From Symbiodinium natans (lineage: Eukaryota; Sar; Dinophyceae; Suessiales; Symbiodiniaceae): a DNA stretch of 25,000 nucleotides. Location of the stretch: NCBI GenBank assembly GCA_905221605.1, contig CAJNDS010002234.1, forward strand, positions 490,349 to 515,348, written 5' to 3'. Every line of letters begins with the position of its first letter. The stretch's first letter is position 1. The notes below the pieces were generated by a model. That model did no database searches. It worked only from the letters and a program-made list of their open reading frames with translations, and was not told the DNA's origin. Position numbers and translations under genes: made by a program. Below are positions 1 to 8,849 of this stretch, in pieces.

Positions 1-308
1 TTTCAGGGTGTTGGGGCTTTGTGATGCTTCGTGGGTTTTCGGGGTCGCTTTTGGGCCTTCGGGGCTTTGCGATGCTTTGGGGATCATCAGGCTTTTGTGG
101 CTGATTGGGTCTAGGACTTCTGGGTTAGGGCTGCCAGGGTGTACCAGTCAGCAAGATTTCTGGGGTTACAGGGGATAGGGTGGTCGGGTGGGCCCGAAAA
201 CTCTAAAACTGCACGCTTGAGCTTCTGACTGCATAACCTAAACCCTGAAGCGCAGTCTCCGAACTAGGTCCGCCCCGAAACCCTAAACCCTACTCTTTGA
301 GAGCACAG
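1..308. repeat. Degenerate telomere-like repeat flank, G-type then C-type
   Basis: Positions 1-180 are G-rich TTTAGGG-like degenerate sequence. The orientation switches to CCCTAAA at about 230-297, just before the exon-like segment at 309. No coding signal is visible. Confidence 0.6.
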
Positions 309-410
309 GTCTGCAAGCGTACCCCTTTCACGCCGGCGAGCTGGACCAATTGCCTCCCCTGGGGCGAGGCATGGTCACGAGATCCCTCATCATAAGGACC
401 TCCAGTCGCG
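309..410 (+). CDS. Exon-like segment, upstream, unassigned
   Basis: After gagcacag the frame reads LQAYPFHAGELDQLPPLGRG followed by MVTRSLIIRTSSR, with G/C-rich third positions. CCCTAAA-type repeats lie before it (about 280-297) and TTTAGGG-type repeats directly after it (411-450), the same framing as the other exons. Its phase does not join simply to the next candidate, so an exon may be missing between them. Confidence 0.42.
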
Positions 411-1543
411 GTTTCGTGGTTTCGTGGTTTCGGGTTTAGGGTTTAGGGAGCCTGCCCACACCCCCACCCCCTAGCCTGCAAGCCCCCGCCCCCCTCCAGG
501 GTCCTTTGACTTGAGGGTTTGATGCCGTAGATCAGGGGTTGAGGGTTTAACTTAGGCCTAAGGATGAAGGATGTAGGAAGACATGTATGGTGTCATTGGC
601 AGCTTAAATAGGCTTCTATAGGGCTTATGAGTTAAGTTTGTCAGTTTCTGTTTGCAATGACAAGTCTATAGGGGCTTCAAGGTCACATCTTCTGTTGGCA
701 TCCACCAGTCGCCCCAACATTGTTTAGCTTGCTGTCGCCTCTCGACATCACCCGCAAGTCTGTTTGATTGTAATTTCTAAGATGATGACCACAATCAGAA
801 TGATCGTAATGGTCGTATGAGTAAGAAGAATTGTAGCAGCAGAACGAGTCATCGCCAGAGTTTGCCGCAAGTGTGTTCCAATAGCAAGAGGCCTGAGGCT
901 TTGCAACGCTATCCGGAGCCGATCGCACAGGTGGCAAATGGGGATCGCAGGACGCAGTGGGGCACGGTGTGGCTGTGTGCGGTTGGGGTGGTGTGGGATT
1001 CTGAAGACCTCAGGCCGTTTTGTTGCCTAGCAGCTGGCCACTTAGTGTGCTTTCCCGAAGGGGTAGGAAGGCACTGAATTGATGTGCTGATGTGTCGATA
1101 AGCTCAGGACACGTTTTGAGTTTGTCCGTTTCACTTGCAAAGCTACGTTAAAGGCAGCTGCGTTCAACATTTGTTACGATTCCCACTCCAGGCGGACCTC
1201 AAAGTAACTTGCGGTGTGGAGTAGGAGTTCTGACTCAGACGCCATACTCCTCCTCCTAAACCTGGTCCAGATGTGACTCCTAACTTAAGACGCCGCTTCG
1301 CCTGGCCTGAGCATTTTAGTTCTGTGCATGGTTTCTTAGCACCGAGCACAGCGTCACCCGTGGGAAGCGAGGTAAGCTCAGCACACGCCCTGGTAGAACC
1401 CCAGCTCCTCTTCTATCAAGTGAGCTATAGCTCCAGGCCATGCCATTTCTACCGATGCCTACCCCTTTGATCGTATATTTAAGCACCCCAAAATACGCCC
1501 CTAAACCCAAAAAAACACCCTAAACTCCTAAACCCTGGGTCAG
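411..1543. other. Intergenic or intronic sequence without a supported gene
   Basis: G-rich telomere-like repeats occupy 411-455 and 505-560. From about 700 to 1480 the base composition is ordinary and no frame is convincing. CCCTAAA-type repeats appear at 1500-1537, just before the next exon-like segment. Confidence 0.5.
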
Positions 1544-1604
1544 GATGAGCCAGCCACCGCCCTGGCTCTTGCGATGCTGCCCACCACAAATGGAGACCCA
1601 CAAA
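1544..1604 (+). CDS. Exon-like segment, unassigned
   Basis: After gggtcag the frame DEPATALALAMLPTTNGDPQ is coding-like. CCTAAAC repeats lie immediately upstream (1500-1537) and a G-rich telomere-like stretch (1618-1760) downstream. The 3' border is uncertain: a GC donor occurs at 1605 and another at 1611. Function unknown. Confidence 0.42.
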
Positions 1605-2351
1605 GCTGGGCTTGGAACTTGGGCTTTTGGGGTTTTGGGGCTTAAGGTTTGGGCTGCGCGGTTTAGGTTTGGGTTGGTGCGTGGGGTGTATAGGGTTTAG
1701 GTTTGTAAGTTTGTGGGGCTGTTGTGGGGCTCATGGTAGGGTTTAAGCGGTTTAGGCTTATAGCGCAACAGTGTATAGGTTTGGCGGCATTCTCGGGTTT
1801 CGGGATTATACTGTCAGAAAGTGTTTTAGCTCTGTAGGGTCGGGGCTTGCATGTAGTCTTCTGAATTGTAGAATGCAGGGTGTAGGTGAACCTTAACTCC
1901 AAAAACACTCACTCTCCCAAAGCCTAGTCAGTGTATATAGGAGACAATGAAACCTGGAGCCGGTAGCAGAACCGTAGAATCAATGCTTGTGCTTGCAGGT
2001 GCGTGAGGAGTTGCTCGTTCTTACGGGTCATGAGGAACGGGGTTGAGCACGTCCCTCTACCAAAAGCCCTGAATTTGAGTTCGAGAGTCCTTCAAGTCAA
2101 ACGAACAGCTGCACCCTAAACCCGAAACCCTCTATGGCATGTGTGTTTCCACGCCCTGGCTTTGCTGATCGGGCGAAGCCTTGAAGAGCATTGCATTAGC
2201 GACAATCTCTGAGACAACTGTTGCGGACTCAGGCTGCAATCACAGAGCAGAGACGACTTTGCAACTCGCCAAAACTCCCCAAATCTGGGCCCCCAACCCG
2301 CAACCCCGGTCCACAAAAAATGCAGTCAAAGAGTGGGCCCTAAACACTCAG
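1605..2351. other. Intron-like sequence with telomere-like repeats
   Basis: Degenerate TTTAGGT/TTTGGGG repeats run from 1618 to about 1890. C-type repeats occur at 2112-2131 and 2330-2348. No supported exon was found between. Confidence 0.45.
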
Positions 2352-2398
2352 AACAAGCCGACCCCCCGAGGTCGGGATGCTGGACAATGTTCTGGCAG
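2352..2398 (+). CDS. Exon of the unknown gene
   Basis: The frame TSRPPEVGMLDNVLA follows the acceptor actcag, with a second possible acceptor at ccgag (2370). Ending after ctggcag with a GC donor leaves phase 1, and CAGGC is repeated at the acceptor of the next exon. An alternative GTGAGT donor at 2419 is also in frame. Confidence 0.45.
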
Positions 2399-5300
2399 GC
2401 TGTGACAGAAGGGGTGGGGTGAGTCCAGAGGTGAGGGATTAAGGGTTGGTTCAGGGTTTAGGGTTTAGAGTTGAGGGTCTCGAGCTTAGGCTTTCAAGCT
2501 TTGGGGCTCACATAGGCTTCCCTAAGGTCTTCTGCCGCACGGACGCCGCAGCCCGAAGTTGAAATGCAGGGGCTCTCAACCCTAAATCCCAAAGCAACTG
2601 TACCAACCCTGAACCCTAATCCGCTCAATTGAAGGGTCCATAGGGCTTAGGGCTATGCATGGGATACGACAGAAGCCCTGACCCTAAACCCTAAACCCTA
2701 AACCCTAAACCCTAAACCCTAAACCCCAAACCCTAAACCCTAAACCCAGCCTAAAGCCCTAGAGCCGTATTTCCACCAGGCAAGAACAAGAGCCCCCCGG
2801 TGGTCATTGGCGGCCTCCCTGTCGGTGGCAACGCCTTCGTGGACGGCGAGCGCCAGGTGCACTGATGAGGGCAGTGAAGGGGTTAGGGTTTAGGGTTTGG
2901 GGTTTAGGGTTTAGGGTTTGGGGTTTAGGGTTTGGGGATTCGGGCCATGGAAGGCTTCAGGGGTTGTAGGTTTCCAGGGGGTTTCAAGGCTTTGAGGCTT
3001 AGAGTCGGGTTTGCTTGGGCTTCTGGATGTTTGTTTGGTCTCATTTAGTTTAGGCCCCACGACGGTAGAGTCTAAGGAGTCTAAGCCAAAGCCAGCTTCC
3101 TGCTGGCACGAGCCCAGGAACTCCATGCCTCCAATGCCCTCTTCAATGAAGGGGCTATGCCTTGAAGATGAAGGGTTCTTGATCAGGAATCAAGGTATGT
3201 AGGGTTACCTTAAGATCCGTAGGGCTCCCATTTTGACACGGGATCTTTGCCCGAAGCCAAGGCTCAAGGCCTAATGATTCTGAACTCCTAGCTGGCCTTG
3301 TAAGGTTGAGTTTAGAGGGCTTCGGCCTCCCAAAGCCTGAGCCCCAAAACCCACATGCAGACTCTCGCCCAGAATTCGGGCGGCTTCGGCGTTGTCCTTC
3401 GCGGCCTCGCGGGCACTGACCCGGCGCGGTCCGGGTGTTCAGGGTTTCGGGTTTCGTCCTTTAGGGTTGAGGGTGGAGCCGGGACTGACCCCTATATCGT
3501 GTAGCATACACATTCTTTAATCGAAGCCCTGCCCCTTGTGCTTAACCTCATAAAGCCCCTTGAAAACGGCTGAGCCCCATAGCGAGGATGTTGTGGTTGT
3601 GCCTGACGTTCTGTTTGCTTTGGAGAGTGGCATTGGACGCCTGGAAGCCTGGAGTTTACGAAGACAGCCCTACATACCGTCTAAGGTTCCGTGTAAGCAT
3701 AACATCCCCCATGGAAAAGGATCCCGAAAGGGACCTATACAGGGTCCTTACAAATAGACCAGGTCGCAGCGCTTAGGACGTTTAGGGTTTGGGTCCCCTT
3801 ATATTGAACCTGACCAGACCTACGCAACCCTAAATTTCCACTCCAGGGGGCACGGGTAAGCCAAGCGTGCAGGCCCATACACCCTCAATCCGACACCAAG
3901 CCCTACAAGGGTTTCGGGGGTGTGTAGGGTTCAGTTTAGTTGCTGTCTAGAGTTTACTCTGTTGAGATTTTCTCCCTCGGGTGCAACAAACAACCCCAAA
4001 CCCAAACGCCCCAAGAAGCCTCGAGAGGTAGTTTCCCCGGGCGGGGAGCCCTTCGGGCCCTTCCTTGAAATCACGGGCGTGGCCCGAGAGCACGTGCGGG
4101 GCCTGGCCTTGGCTCCTACAGTCCTAAAGCTTCTTAACCCGATGTCGGTGTCAGGAAACAGGGCGAATAGGGGCCGTTTTGGGTTTAGGTTTAGGGTAAG
4201 CCCATAGACCCACAAGCCTGCAAGCATTTTACCACCCTGCCAAAAGCCTGTGGGCTGTACACAACACAGGGTGCGACATGGCCCGACATATTATAGTGTA
4301 AACCCAAAATTGGACACAGCCCGAGCCACTGAGTCCAAACTGGGCTCCGTCTGGGGGAGCCCTAATAAGGGGTCCAATTATCAAAAAGGTAGTGAATGAA
4401 AACGGGAGAGCCCCCTGTAAGGAATCCGACTCAAAAGCACGTCAGTTCTGTATCCCTAGTGGCGCTAGTATGAAGAAAGCAAGCAGCTATACCTTTGAGC
4501 AAGGCTTTGTCCCCCCCCTCCTCCTTCCAATTGGAGGTACCAAGTCTGAGTTACAGTACGATCATTTAATTCCCCTGCTGTCGTTTGATTGCAGAACCGC
4601 GAGTTCCCAACAACTTCCGGGATGGTTGAAAAGGTGGAAGTAGACGGGTCAGACACGCATGTGAGTTGTGATTCAGGTCATCACGGAGATCGATGGGCAA
4701 AACCCACTGAAGCTCCTGATGCCCATCATGCACGGCCGGGTCCTGATGTGATTCCCTCCCCGGCTGTCAAATTTGGGGCTTCCCTTATGGGACCTTACAG
4801 CCAGGAAAAGGTCTCATGTTTCCAAAACAACTGAACCGCCAGCCCTAAAGCCTCCACCCTGTGCACTGTGGGGTCTAAGGGTTTCACGTGCACCTTCCGC
4901 AGAGCATTCCGTTCTTAAAGTGTGCAGGCCCAAATTGTTAATAAAGCAACCCAAAAGCCCCCAAGGTTTACCCACAGGTTTGCGCGACACACCCCAGTCC
5001 CGGGCCCAAAGATAATGAGGCATTTGGGATCAGATAGGGAGTTAGAAGCAGGGTTGTAAGTGCCACCCCCCCCCCCCCGCCCCCAACAAAAAGCAAAAAG
5101 CATAAAGATAGGAGTATCACCGGCTATCACTGACGCCATGAACCCTCAAGTAGGGCTCGAAGCGCCAGGGCCAGAGGTCCCGTGCCTGGGCCACTCCATG
5201 GCCGGCCGGGCAGCCGAGGTCATCAGAGTGTCGACAGTTTGGATTTTACGAGTTTGGGGTTTAGGGTTTAGGAGTTTAGGAGTTTACACAAGGAAGTCCA

Positions 5301-5670
5301 GCGGTACCTTGTTCCATTTTTGTTTATAGTTCCTTTGCAAACAGCCAACGAAGACTGGCAACCCCGACTGGGCAAGCTGGTACAATGTGTAATACCCTAA
5401 ATCTGAGGCCAGGCTTTTTGGAAGTTTTTGGTTTGGCCTGCCACGTTGTGGGGCACCTGCATTGCAGGGGTTTGGCTGTGCTGGACTGCTCTGCCCACAC
5501 ACGATACACTGTGCACATGCACATCGCTGGCTGCCGCTAGTGGTAAGCCAGCTGTGGCCGAGAATACCATGACGACACAAGTCGCACTTCACCTAATTTA
5601 ATTCTTTGGAGGAACCAGAACAGGAAAAATATCAGCATCACACTCCAAGCAATGAGCCACCACCAACAAC

Positions 5671-5715
<45 letters not shown>

Positions 5716-8267
5716 GCCATCGTCATCCACCCCTGGAGCTCAGGTGTCTTTGTTGACCCATCGCCCGAATACTCCCGGGAGGCGCGTGGAAAGGTTTTAG
5801 CTCGGCTTCCCATTTCCTCACGTCCAAGCTTAGGGTGGAACGTGGGGATTTAGTCATCACATAACTGTTTATGCCCACTTCTGTATTCATGAAGGAACCC
5901 TGGTAAGGAATGATTAGTCGATTGCAAATTATATGCTGAGGGGTTTGGATGTCTCTGACTTTCGGCCCCCGGGACCTGCTTTAGGGGCGTCACTACACTC
6001 TAAGCAAGTCGCGCTGGAGTATAGAACCGTCTTTTTGTTTCGTTTTCGCCTTCGTGCAGTCCCTTGCATAGGGTTAAATCGTCATCCATTCACTCCATGC
6101 ACCTAGACGTGTCCTTGAGGCGCATAAATACCACGTGGGCACCAACATGCAGTACAGCCCGAAAGTTTGCGCGAGCTTAGTTTCTGCGAATTTGGGGAGA
6201 ATCCAACGAGACAGATGAATTTCAGAGAACCAGGCCTGACAAAATCATGTATAATGACACTGGCCACAGTACAAACGGTGCGTGTCGGGAAGCCACATAC
6301 GCGTCGGCTTCACGCAAGTGCCGTACAGTCTGCGGACAGCTTTAGGGTGACGTTTGACGCAGTCTGTACTGGGTGCCCCTCAGTCACCCGCATGGAGACG
6401 AAGCTTCGCCCCCCTGAACCCAGAGCATGCAGACGTAGTGGGAGCCCCGAGATCACAGATAAACATATAATTATCTATATGTGTTTTAAACAATTCTTTT
6501 AATCTATAGATTATAAACTACCCCAAAATACCCACCCGAATCGAATGGGCCTCAATTTTAGGCCCGTGTGCAAAGGCTGACCTGCAGCTCATGCCCTTGC
6601 CCTCAGTCCTAGACCCTTATGAGCCCCCATAGACCCTCTAAACGCTTCCATATCCTAGACACCCTACTCACCCCTAGGGTTTAGGGTTTAGGGTTTAGGG
6701 TTTAGGGTTTAGGGTTTAGGGTTTCGGGTTTAGGGTTTAGGGTTTAGGGTTTAGGGTTTAGGGTAGCCCTAAAAGCCCTAAAACACTCCAACAAGCCGAA
6801 GGACGGCCCCAGCGCGCTGCTGGCGGCGGCAGCTTTGGGAGCACGGCCCTGCTGTGCGCCTCGCAAATTCTTGGGTCTTTCTTAAGGCTTATGGGTCTAG
6901 AGGGTGAATAGGTTGACATAGCTTGTTATTAGCTTAGGATTAGGACTTTTTTTTCAGTTTTAGGGTAGTGGATGCTTTCAGTATTCCTCAGGTTGATGTG
7001 TGCGAGCATGTGGGTTTAGGGTTTAGCCTGTCGCGCTGCTTCTGTAGTGACGTGGTGAACGGTTCTCAGTATTTCTTCTTGGGAAGCAGTAAGTTCAGGG
7101 TTGAGGTGTGGGGGGGATCCTAGCGAGTCAAGCACACTGCACGCAAGATCCAATCGCAAGGGCACAGCACGTCCCGGAAGACAGCAAGGCTAACGACAAA
7201 AATCGCTCCAAGCAATAGTGTTTGCCAAAGCCACACAGCCAGCTGCAAACCGGGTGCAACACGACCTTCCAAAGTGCAACCTGCTGCACGTGCATGCCAT
7301 GTCGCACTCTCTCTCTCTCTCTCGCTCTGTCGCTTTCTCGCTTTCTCGCTTTCTCGCTTTCTCGCTTTCTCGCTTTCTCGCTTTCTCGCTTTCTCGCTTT
7401 CTCGCTCTCGCTTTTCTCGCTTTTCTCGCTTTTCTCGCTTTCTCGCTGTCGCTTTTCTCGCTCTCGCTCTCGTTTTTTACTTTTTTTGTTTTTCTCTCTC
7501 TCTCTCTCTCTCTGGCTCTGTCTCTCGCACCGACATGTGGTGACACGCAGCCCAGGAGGACCAGACCCCAACCACACCCCTGAAACCCAAGCATGGACTC
7601 AATCGGACCCCTCTGGATTGTTTAGGGCTCGGGTTGTATGTTCCGAGATTCCTGTAGGGTCTACAGGCTTGCGAATTTCAAAAAAGCCACGGAGCAGTTC
7701 AGTGATGTAGACATGTCTTGCATATCTTCGCCTGAACCACAAAACCCTAAACCCTACAAACCCTACAACGCCCTGTAAAACCCTATAAACCCGAATAAAC
7801 CCTATAAACCTATATATGACCCCTATAAGCCCCATAAACCCGATACACCCTAAACCCAACAGGGCTCAGTCACTTAATTGTTGCTTGGACGTCTGAGCCC
7901 CAAATTCCCAAGCCTGCCAACTCTGTCCAGGTCTCATGCGGCCCCTGCATGCGTTTTCCCCGGAAGGTTACCTGGTACTGTTCGGCTCTCAGTTTAGGTG
8001 GGGTCTTGGGTGTGGGATTGGGCGCCTCGGGTTGAGGAGCTTGATTTGCGGTTTTTTTTAGAGGGGGGAGGGGTTGAGTGAGTTGGAGGGGTTCCTGGAG
8101 TTCCTTGGAGCCGGAATGAACCCCTTCAAAAGACCTCGCGGTTTTACTTTCGGAGGGAGCCAGGTACGTTTGCCTGTCGATGGGACTTCGCAGGGCAAAA
8201 GGTTCTTCGGCCCGCTTGGGTTTGTCCCTTTGGGTCTTAGTAGGGAATGGGGGAATTAGGGCCCTAC

Positions 8268-8300
<33 letters not shown>

Positions 8301-8462
8301 CATGTATGTATATGGTATACCCTTTAAGGGATCATGTAGGGTACGTCATTCCCTACTAAGAACCAGCCAGTTGTGCATTCGCGCTCGGCCTGGTGTCCGA
8401 GGTCGCCCCTTACCGAGTACATGCCCTACGCCGAAGGCAGCAGGGGCGACTGGACGGAAGAG
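2352..8462 (+). CDS. Multi-exon gene of unknown function (nine phase-compatible exons)
   Basis: Proposed exons are 2352-2398, 2780-2856, 3361-3423, 4028-4111, 4677-4734, 5151-5225, 6802-6855, 7931-7997 and 8402-8462. Each has G/C-rich third positions and an AG acceptor, and the phases agree at every junction. Joined, they give about 195 residues with Gly/Pro-rich and hydrophobic stretches such as SPPVVIGGLPVGGNAF, SGGFGVVLRGLAGTDP, VITEIDGQNPLKLLM and LHAFSPEGYLVLFGSQ. I do not recognise a family. There is no clear start, stop, signal peptide or transmembrane helix. Donors are mostly GC, with GT at 2857 and 7998 and GA at 5226. Five-base (CAGGC) and four-base (AGGT) direct repeats span two of the introns. 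It may continue on both sides, and might even be the 5' part of the lectin gene. Confidence 0.5.
2681..2747 (+). repeat. (CCCTAAA)n telomere-type tract before exon 2780
   Basis: About nine consecutive CCCTAAA units with one variant form the 3' part of the proposed intron 2399-2779. The pattern is the plant/dinoflagellate telomere repeat, here internal. Confidence 0.9.
2780..2856 (+). CDS. Exon of the unknown gene
   Basis: Codons from 2782 encode KNKSPPVVIGGLPVGGNAFV followed by DGERQ, with nearly every third position G or C. The acceptor is caccag; the donor is the canonical cag/gtgcac. CCCTAAA repeats (2681-2747) precede it and TTTAGGG repeats (2884-2936) follow it, the cleanest example of the tract polarity. 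Confidence 0.58.
2884..2936 (+). repeat. (TTTAGGG/TTTGGGG)n tract after exon 2780
   Basis: Alternating TTTAGGG and TTTGGGG units begin 27 bases after the proposed donor at 2857. The orientation is opposite to the tract before the exon. Confidence 0.9.
3361..3423 (+). CDS. Exon of the unknown gene
   Basis: After acatgcag the frame TLAQNSGGFGVVLRGLAGTD followed by P is coding-like and phase 0 at both ends. The minus strand also looks coding here (SAREAAKDNAEAARILGESL), so orientation is not certain. The plus reading is preferred because its phase joins both neighbours and a G-rich TTTAGGG-type tract follows at 3438-3475. Confidence 0.45.
3588..3776 (+). other. Unassigned ORF, 62 codons, hydrophobic N terminus
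   Basis: The frame starts MLWLCLTFCLLWRVALDAWK, resembling a signal peptide, then becomes charged. An overlapping frame (DVVVVPDVLFALESGIGRLE) is equally open. It lies in the proposed intron 3424-4027. Chance is a reasonable explanation. Confidence 0.18.
4028..4111 (+). CDS. Exon of the unknown gene
   Basis: The frame is VVSPGGEPFGPFLEITGVAR followed by EHVRGLAL. It begins after ctcgagag and ends at a GC donor in phase 0. C-rich repeats (about 3990-4010) precede it and TTTAGGT-type repeats (4176-4197) follow. Third positions are strongly G/C. The frame is open on both sides, so borders are approximate. Confidence 0.48.
4595..4660 (+). CDS. Possible cassette exon
   Basis: This segment is bounded by a classic acceptor (tttgattgcag) and a consensus donor (gtgagt), encodes NREFPTTSGMVEKVEVDGSD followed by TH, and is exactly 22 codons. 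It sits only 16 bp before the next exon. Skipping it also keeps the frame (LAL joined to VITEIDG), so it may be alternative or spurious. Confidence 0.32.
4677..4734 (+). CDS. Exon of the unknown gene
   Basis: After gattcag the frame VITEIDGQNPLKLLMPIMH is strongly protein-like. VITEIDGQ loosely recalls the turn before helix A in PDZ domains, but the rest does not support a domain call. The GC donor at 4735 leaves phase 1, matching the exon at 5151. Confidence 0.5.
5151..5225 (+). CDS. Exon of the unknown gene
   Basis: The frame GLEAPGPEVPCLGHSMAGRA followed by AEVI has G/C-rich third positions. A GA donor at 5226 gives phase 1 and joins to RPQRAAGGG at 6802; a GT donor at 5219 is an alternative. 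TTTAGGG-type repeats follow at 5255-5285. The acceptor (ccctcaag) is unremarkable. Confidence 0.42.
5671..5718 (+). repeat. (CAC/CAT)n trinucleotide microsatellite
   Basis: Runs of CAC then CAT form an uninterrupted triplet repeat inside the proposed intron 5226-6801. Apparent His/Ser or Met/Val runs in translated frames come from this repeat. Confidence 0.95.
6214..6502 (+). other. Unassigned ORF, 95 codons, doubtful
   Basis: This ATG frame starts MNFREPGLTKSCIMTLATVQ. In another frame just upstream (about 6105-6212) an exon-like reading occurs (RVLEAHKYHVGTNMQYSPKV). Neither has the base bias or framing repeats of the better exons. Both lie in the proposed intron 5226-6801. Confidence 0.18.
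6675..6762 (+). repeat. (TTTAGGG)n tract, about twelve units
   Basis: Near-perfect TTTAGGG repeats with one TTTCGGG variant, followed at once by CCCTAAAA in the opposite orientation (6765-6785). The junction is an inverted arrangement capable of folding. Confidence 0.92.
6802..6855 (+). CDS. Exon of the unknown gene
   Basis: The chosen frame RPQRAAGGGSFGSTALL ends with one base of a Cys codon that the next exon completes. A second frame (DGPSALLAAAALGA) is also open. CCCTAAAA repeats precede it (6765-6785) and G-rich repeats follow. The GC donor at 6856 fits the frame of the exon at 7931. Confidence 0.42.
7305..7520 (+). repeat. CTTTCTCG / CTCTCT pyrimidine microsatellite
   Basis: A run of about nine CTTTCTCG units is flanked by CT dinucleotides and TTTTCTCGC variants. 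One strand is purine-only over most of its length. Open frames on both strands (Ser/Leu/Phe or Arg/Glu/Lys) are artefacts. It sits in the proposed intron 6856-7930. Confidence 0.93.
7741..7860 (+). repeat. Degenerate CCCTAAA/CCTATAAA tract
   Basis: Repeated units of the kind AAACCCTATAAACCC form the 3' part of the proposed intron before the exon at 7931. C-rich orientation. Confidence 0.85.
7931..7997 (+). CDS. Exon of the unknown gene
   Basis: After ctgtccag the frame LMRPLHAFSPEGYLVLFGSQ followed by F is convincing. The donor tttag/gtgggg is canonical. AGGT recurs at the acceptor of the next exon, so the border can slide without changing the message. CCCTAAA-type repeats fill 7741-7860 upstream. 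Confidence 0.52.
8232..8364. mobile_element. 133-bp inverted-repeat element with TA core, MITE-like or foldback
   Basis: GGGTCTTAGTAGGGAATG (8232-8249) pairs with CATTCCCTACTAAGAACC (8347-8364) with one mismatch. A second inner pair, GCCCTACAT (8261) with ATGTAGGG (8334), flanks a TA microsatellite. The whole is a near-complete palindrome. No transposase and no clear target duplication are visible. Confidence 0.55.
8402..8462 (+). CDS. Exon of the unknown gene, last one placed
   Basis: The frame SPLTEYMPYAEGSRGDWTEE followed by E follows in phase from the exon at 7931 (FR joined to SPL). It is acidic and hydrophilic. A GA donor after GAG (8462) is the proposed end; the frame stays open further (TDSSSH). 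The next exon was not identified and may lie beyond the satellite block. Confidence 0.48.
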
Positions 8463-8659
8463 GAAACTGATTCCTCGAGCCACCGATGTACTCTGAAAAG
8501 TGGACTCGTGACTAGTGCGCATGATACTTTATGGCGTCCAGACCCGATCACGTTCTTAAGTTTCTTAAGGCTGTGCATACATGTGCATCATATAAGAATA
8601 ATTTAAGGGGCTGCGCCCATGGGCGGGCAGCGCAGGCAGAAGCGCGGGGCGAGCAGTTT

Positions 8660-8830
8660 GAGGCCCCTAAACTCCCTTAAAATCTCTAAGCGTTGGAGGC
8701 TCCTCAACTCCCTTAAAGTTTCTAAGCATTTTCAGGCCCCTAAACTCCCTTCAAATCTCTAAGCGTTTGAGGCTCCTAGACTCCCTTAAAGTTTCTAAGC
8801 ACTTTATAAGGCCCCTAAACTCCCTTTTTC
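8660..8830 (+). repeat. Tandem repeat, 36-bp units in 72-bp pairs
   Basis: Four full units and one partial of the type GAGGCCCCTAAACTCCC...TCTCTAAGC. Odd units share AATCTCTAAGCG and even units share AAGTTTCTAAGCA, so the higher-order unit is a pair of about 72 bp. Confidence 0.88.
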
Positions 8831-8849
8831 CTAGCCCCGACCTTAGACA

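Noticed and set aside
683-1077. Overlapping frames on both strands, one with an Ile/Thr-rich hydrophobic stretch
   Set aside because: The hydrophobicity comes from an ATT/ACG-rich composition; there is no third-position bias, clear start or splice border.
1390-1445. tRNA-like D-arm and T-arm words on the minus strand
   Set aside because: The spacing between the two words is too short, the D stem does not pair, and no acceptor or anticodon stem can be drawn.
3361-3423. Minus-strand exon SAREAAKDNAEAARILGESL
   Set aside because: It is plausible on its own, but the plus reading joins both neighbours in phase and fits the repeat polarity.
7128-7710. Ser/Leu/Phe and Arg/Glu/Lys open frames
   Set aside because: They are the CTTTCTCG/CT repeat read on either strand.
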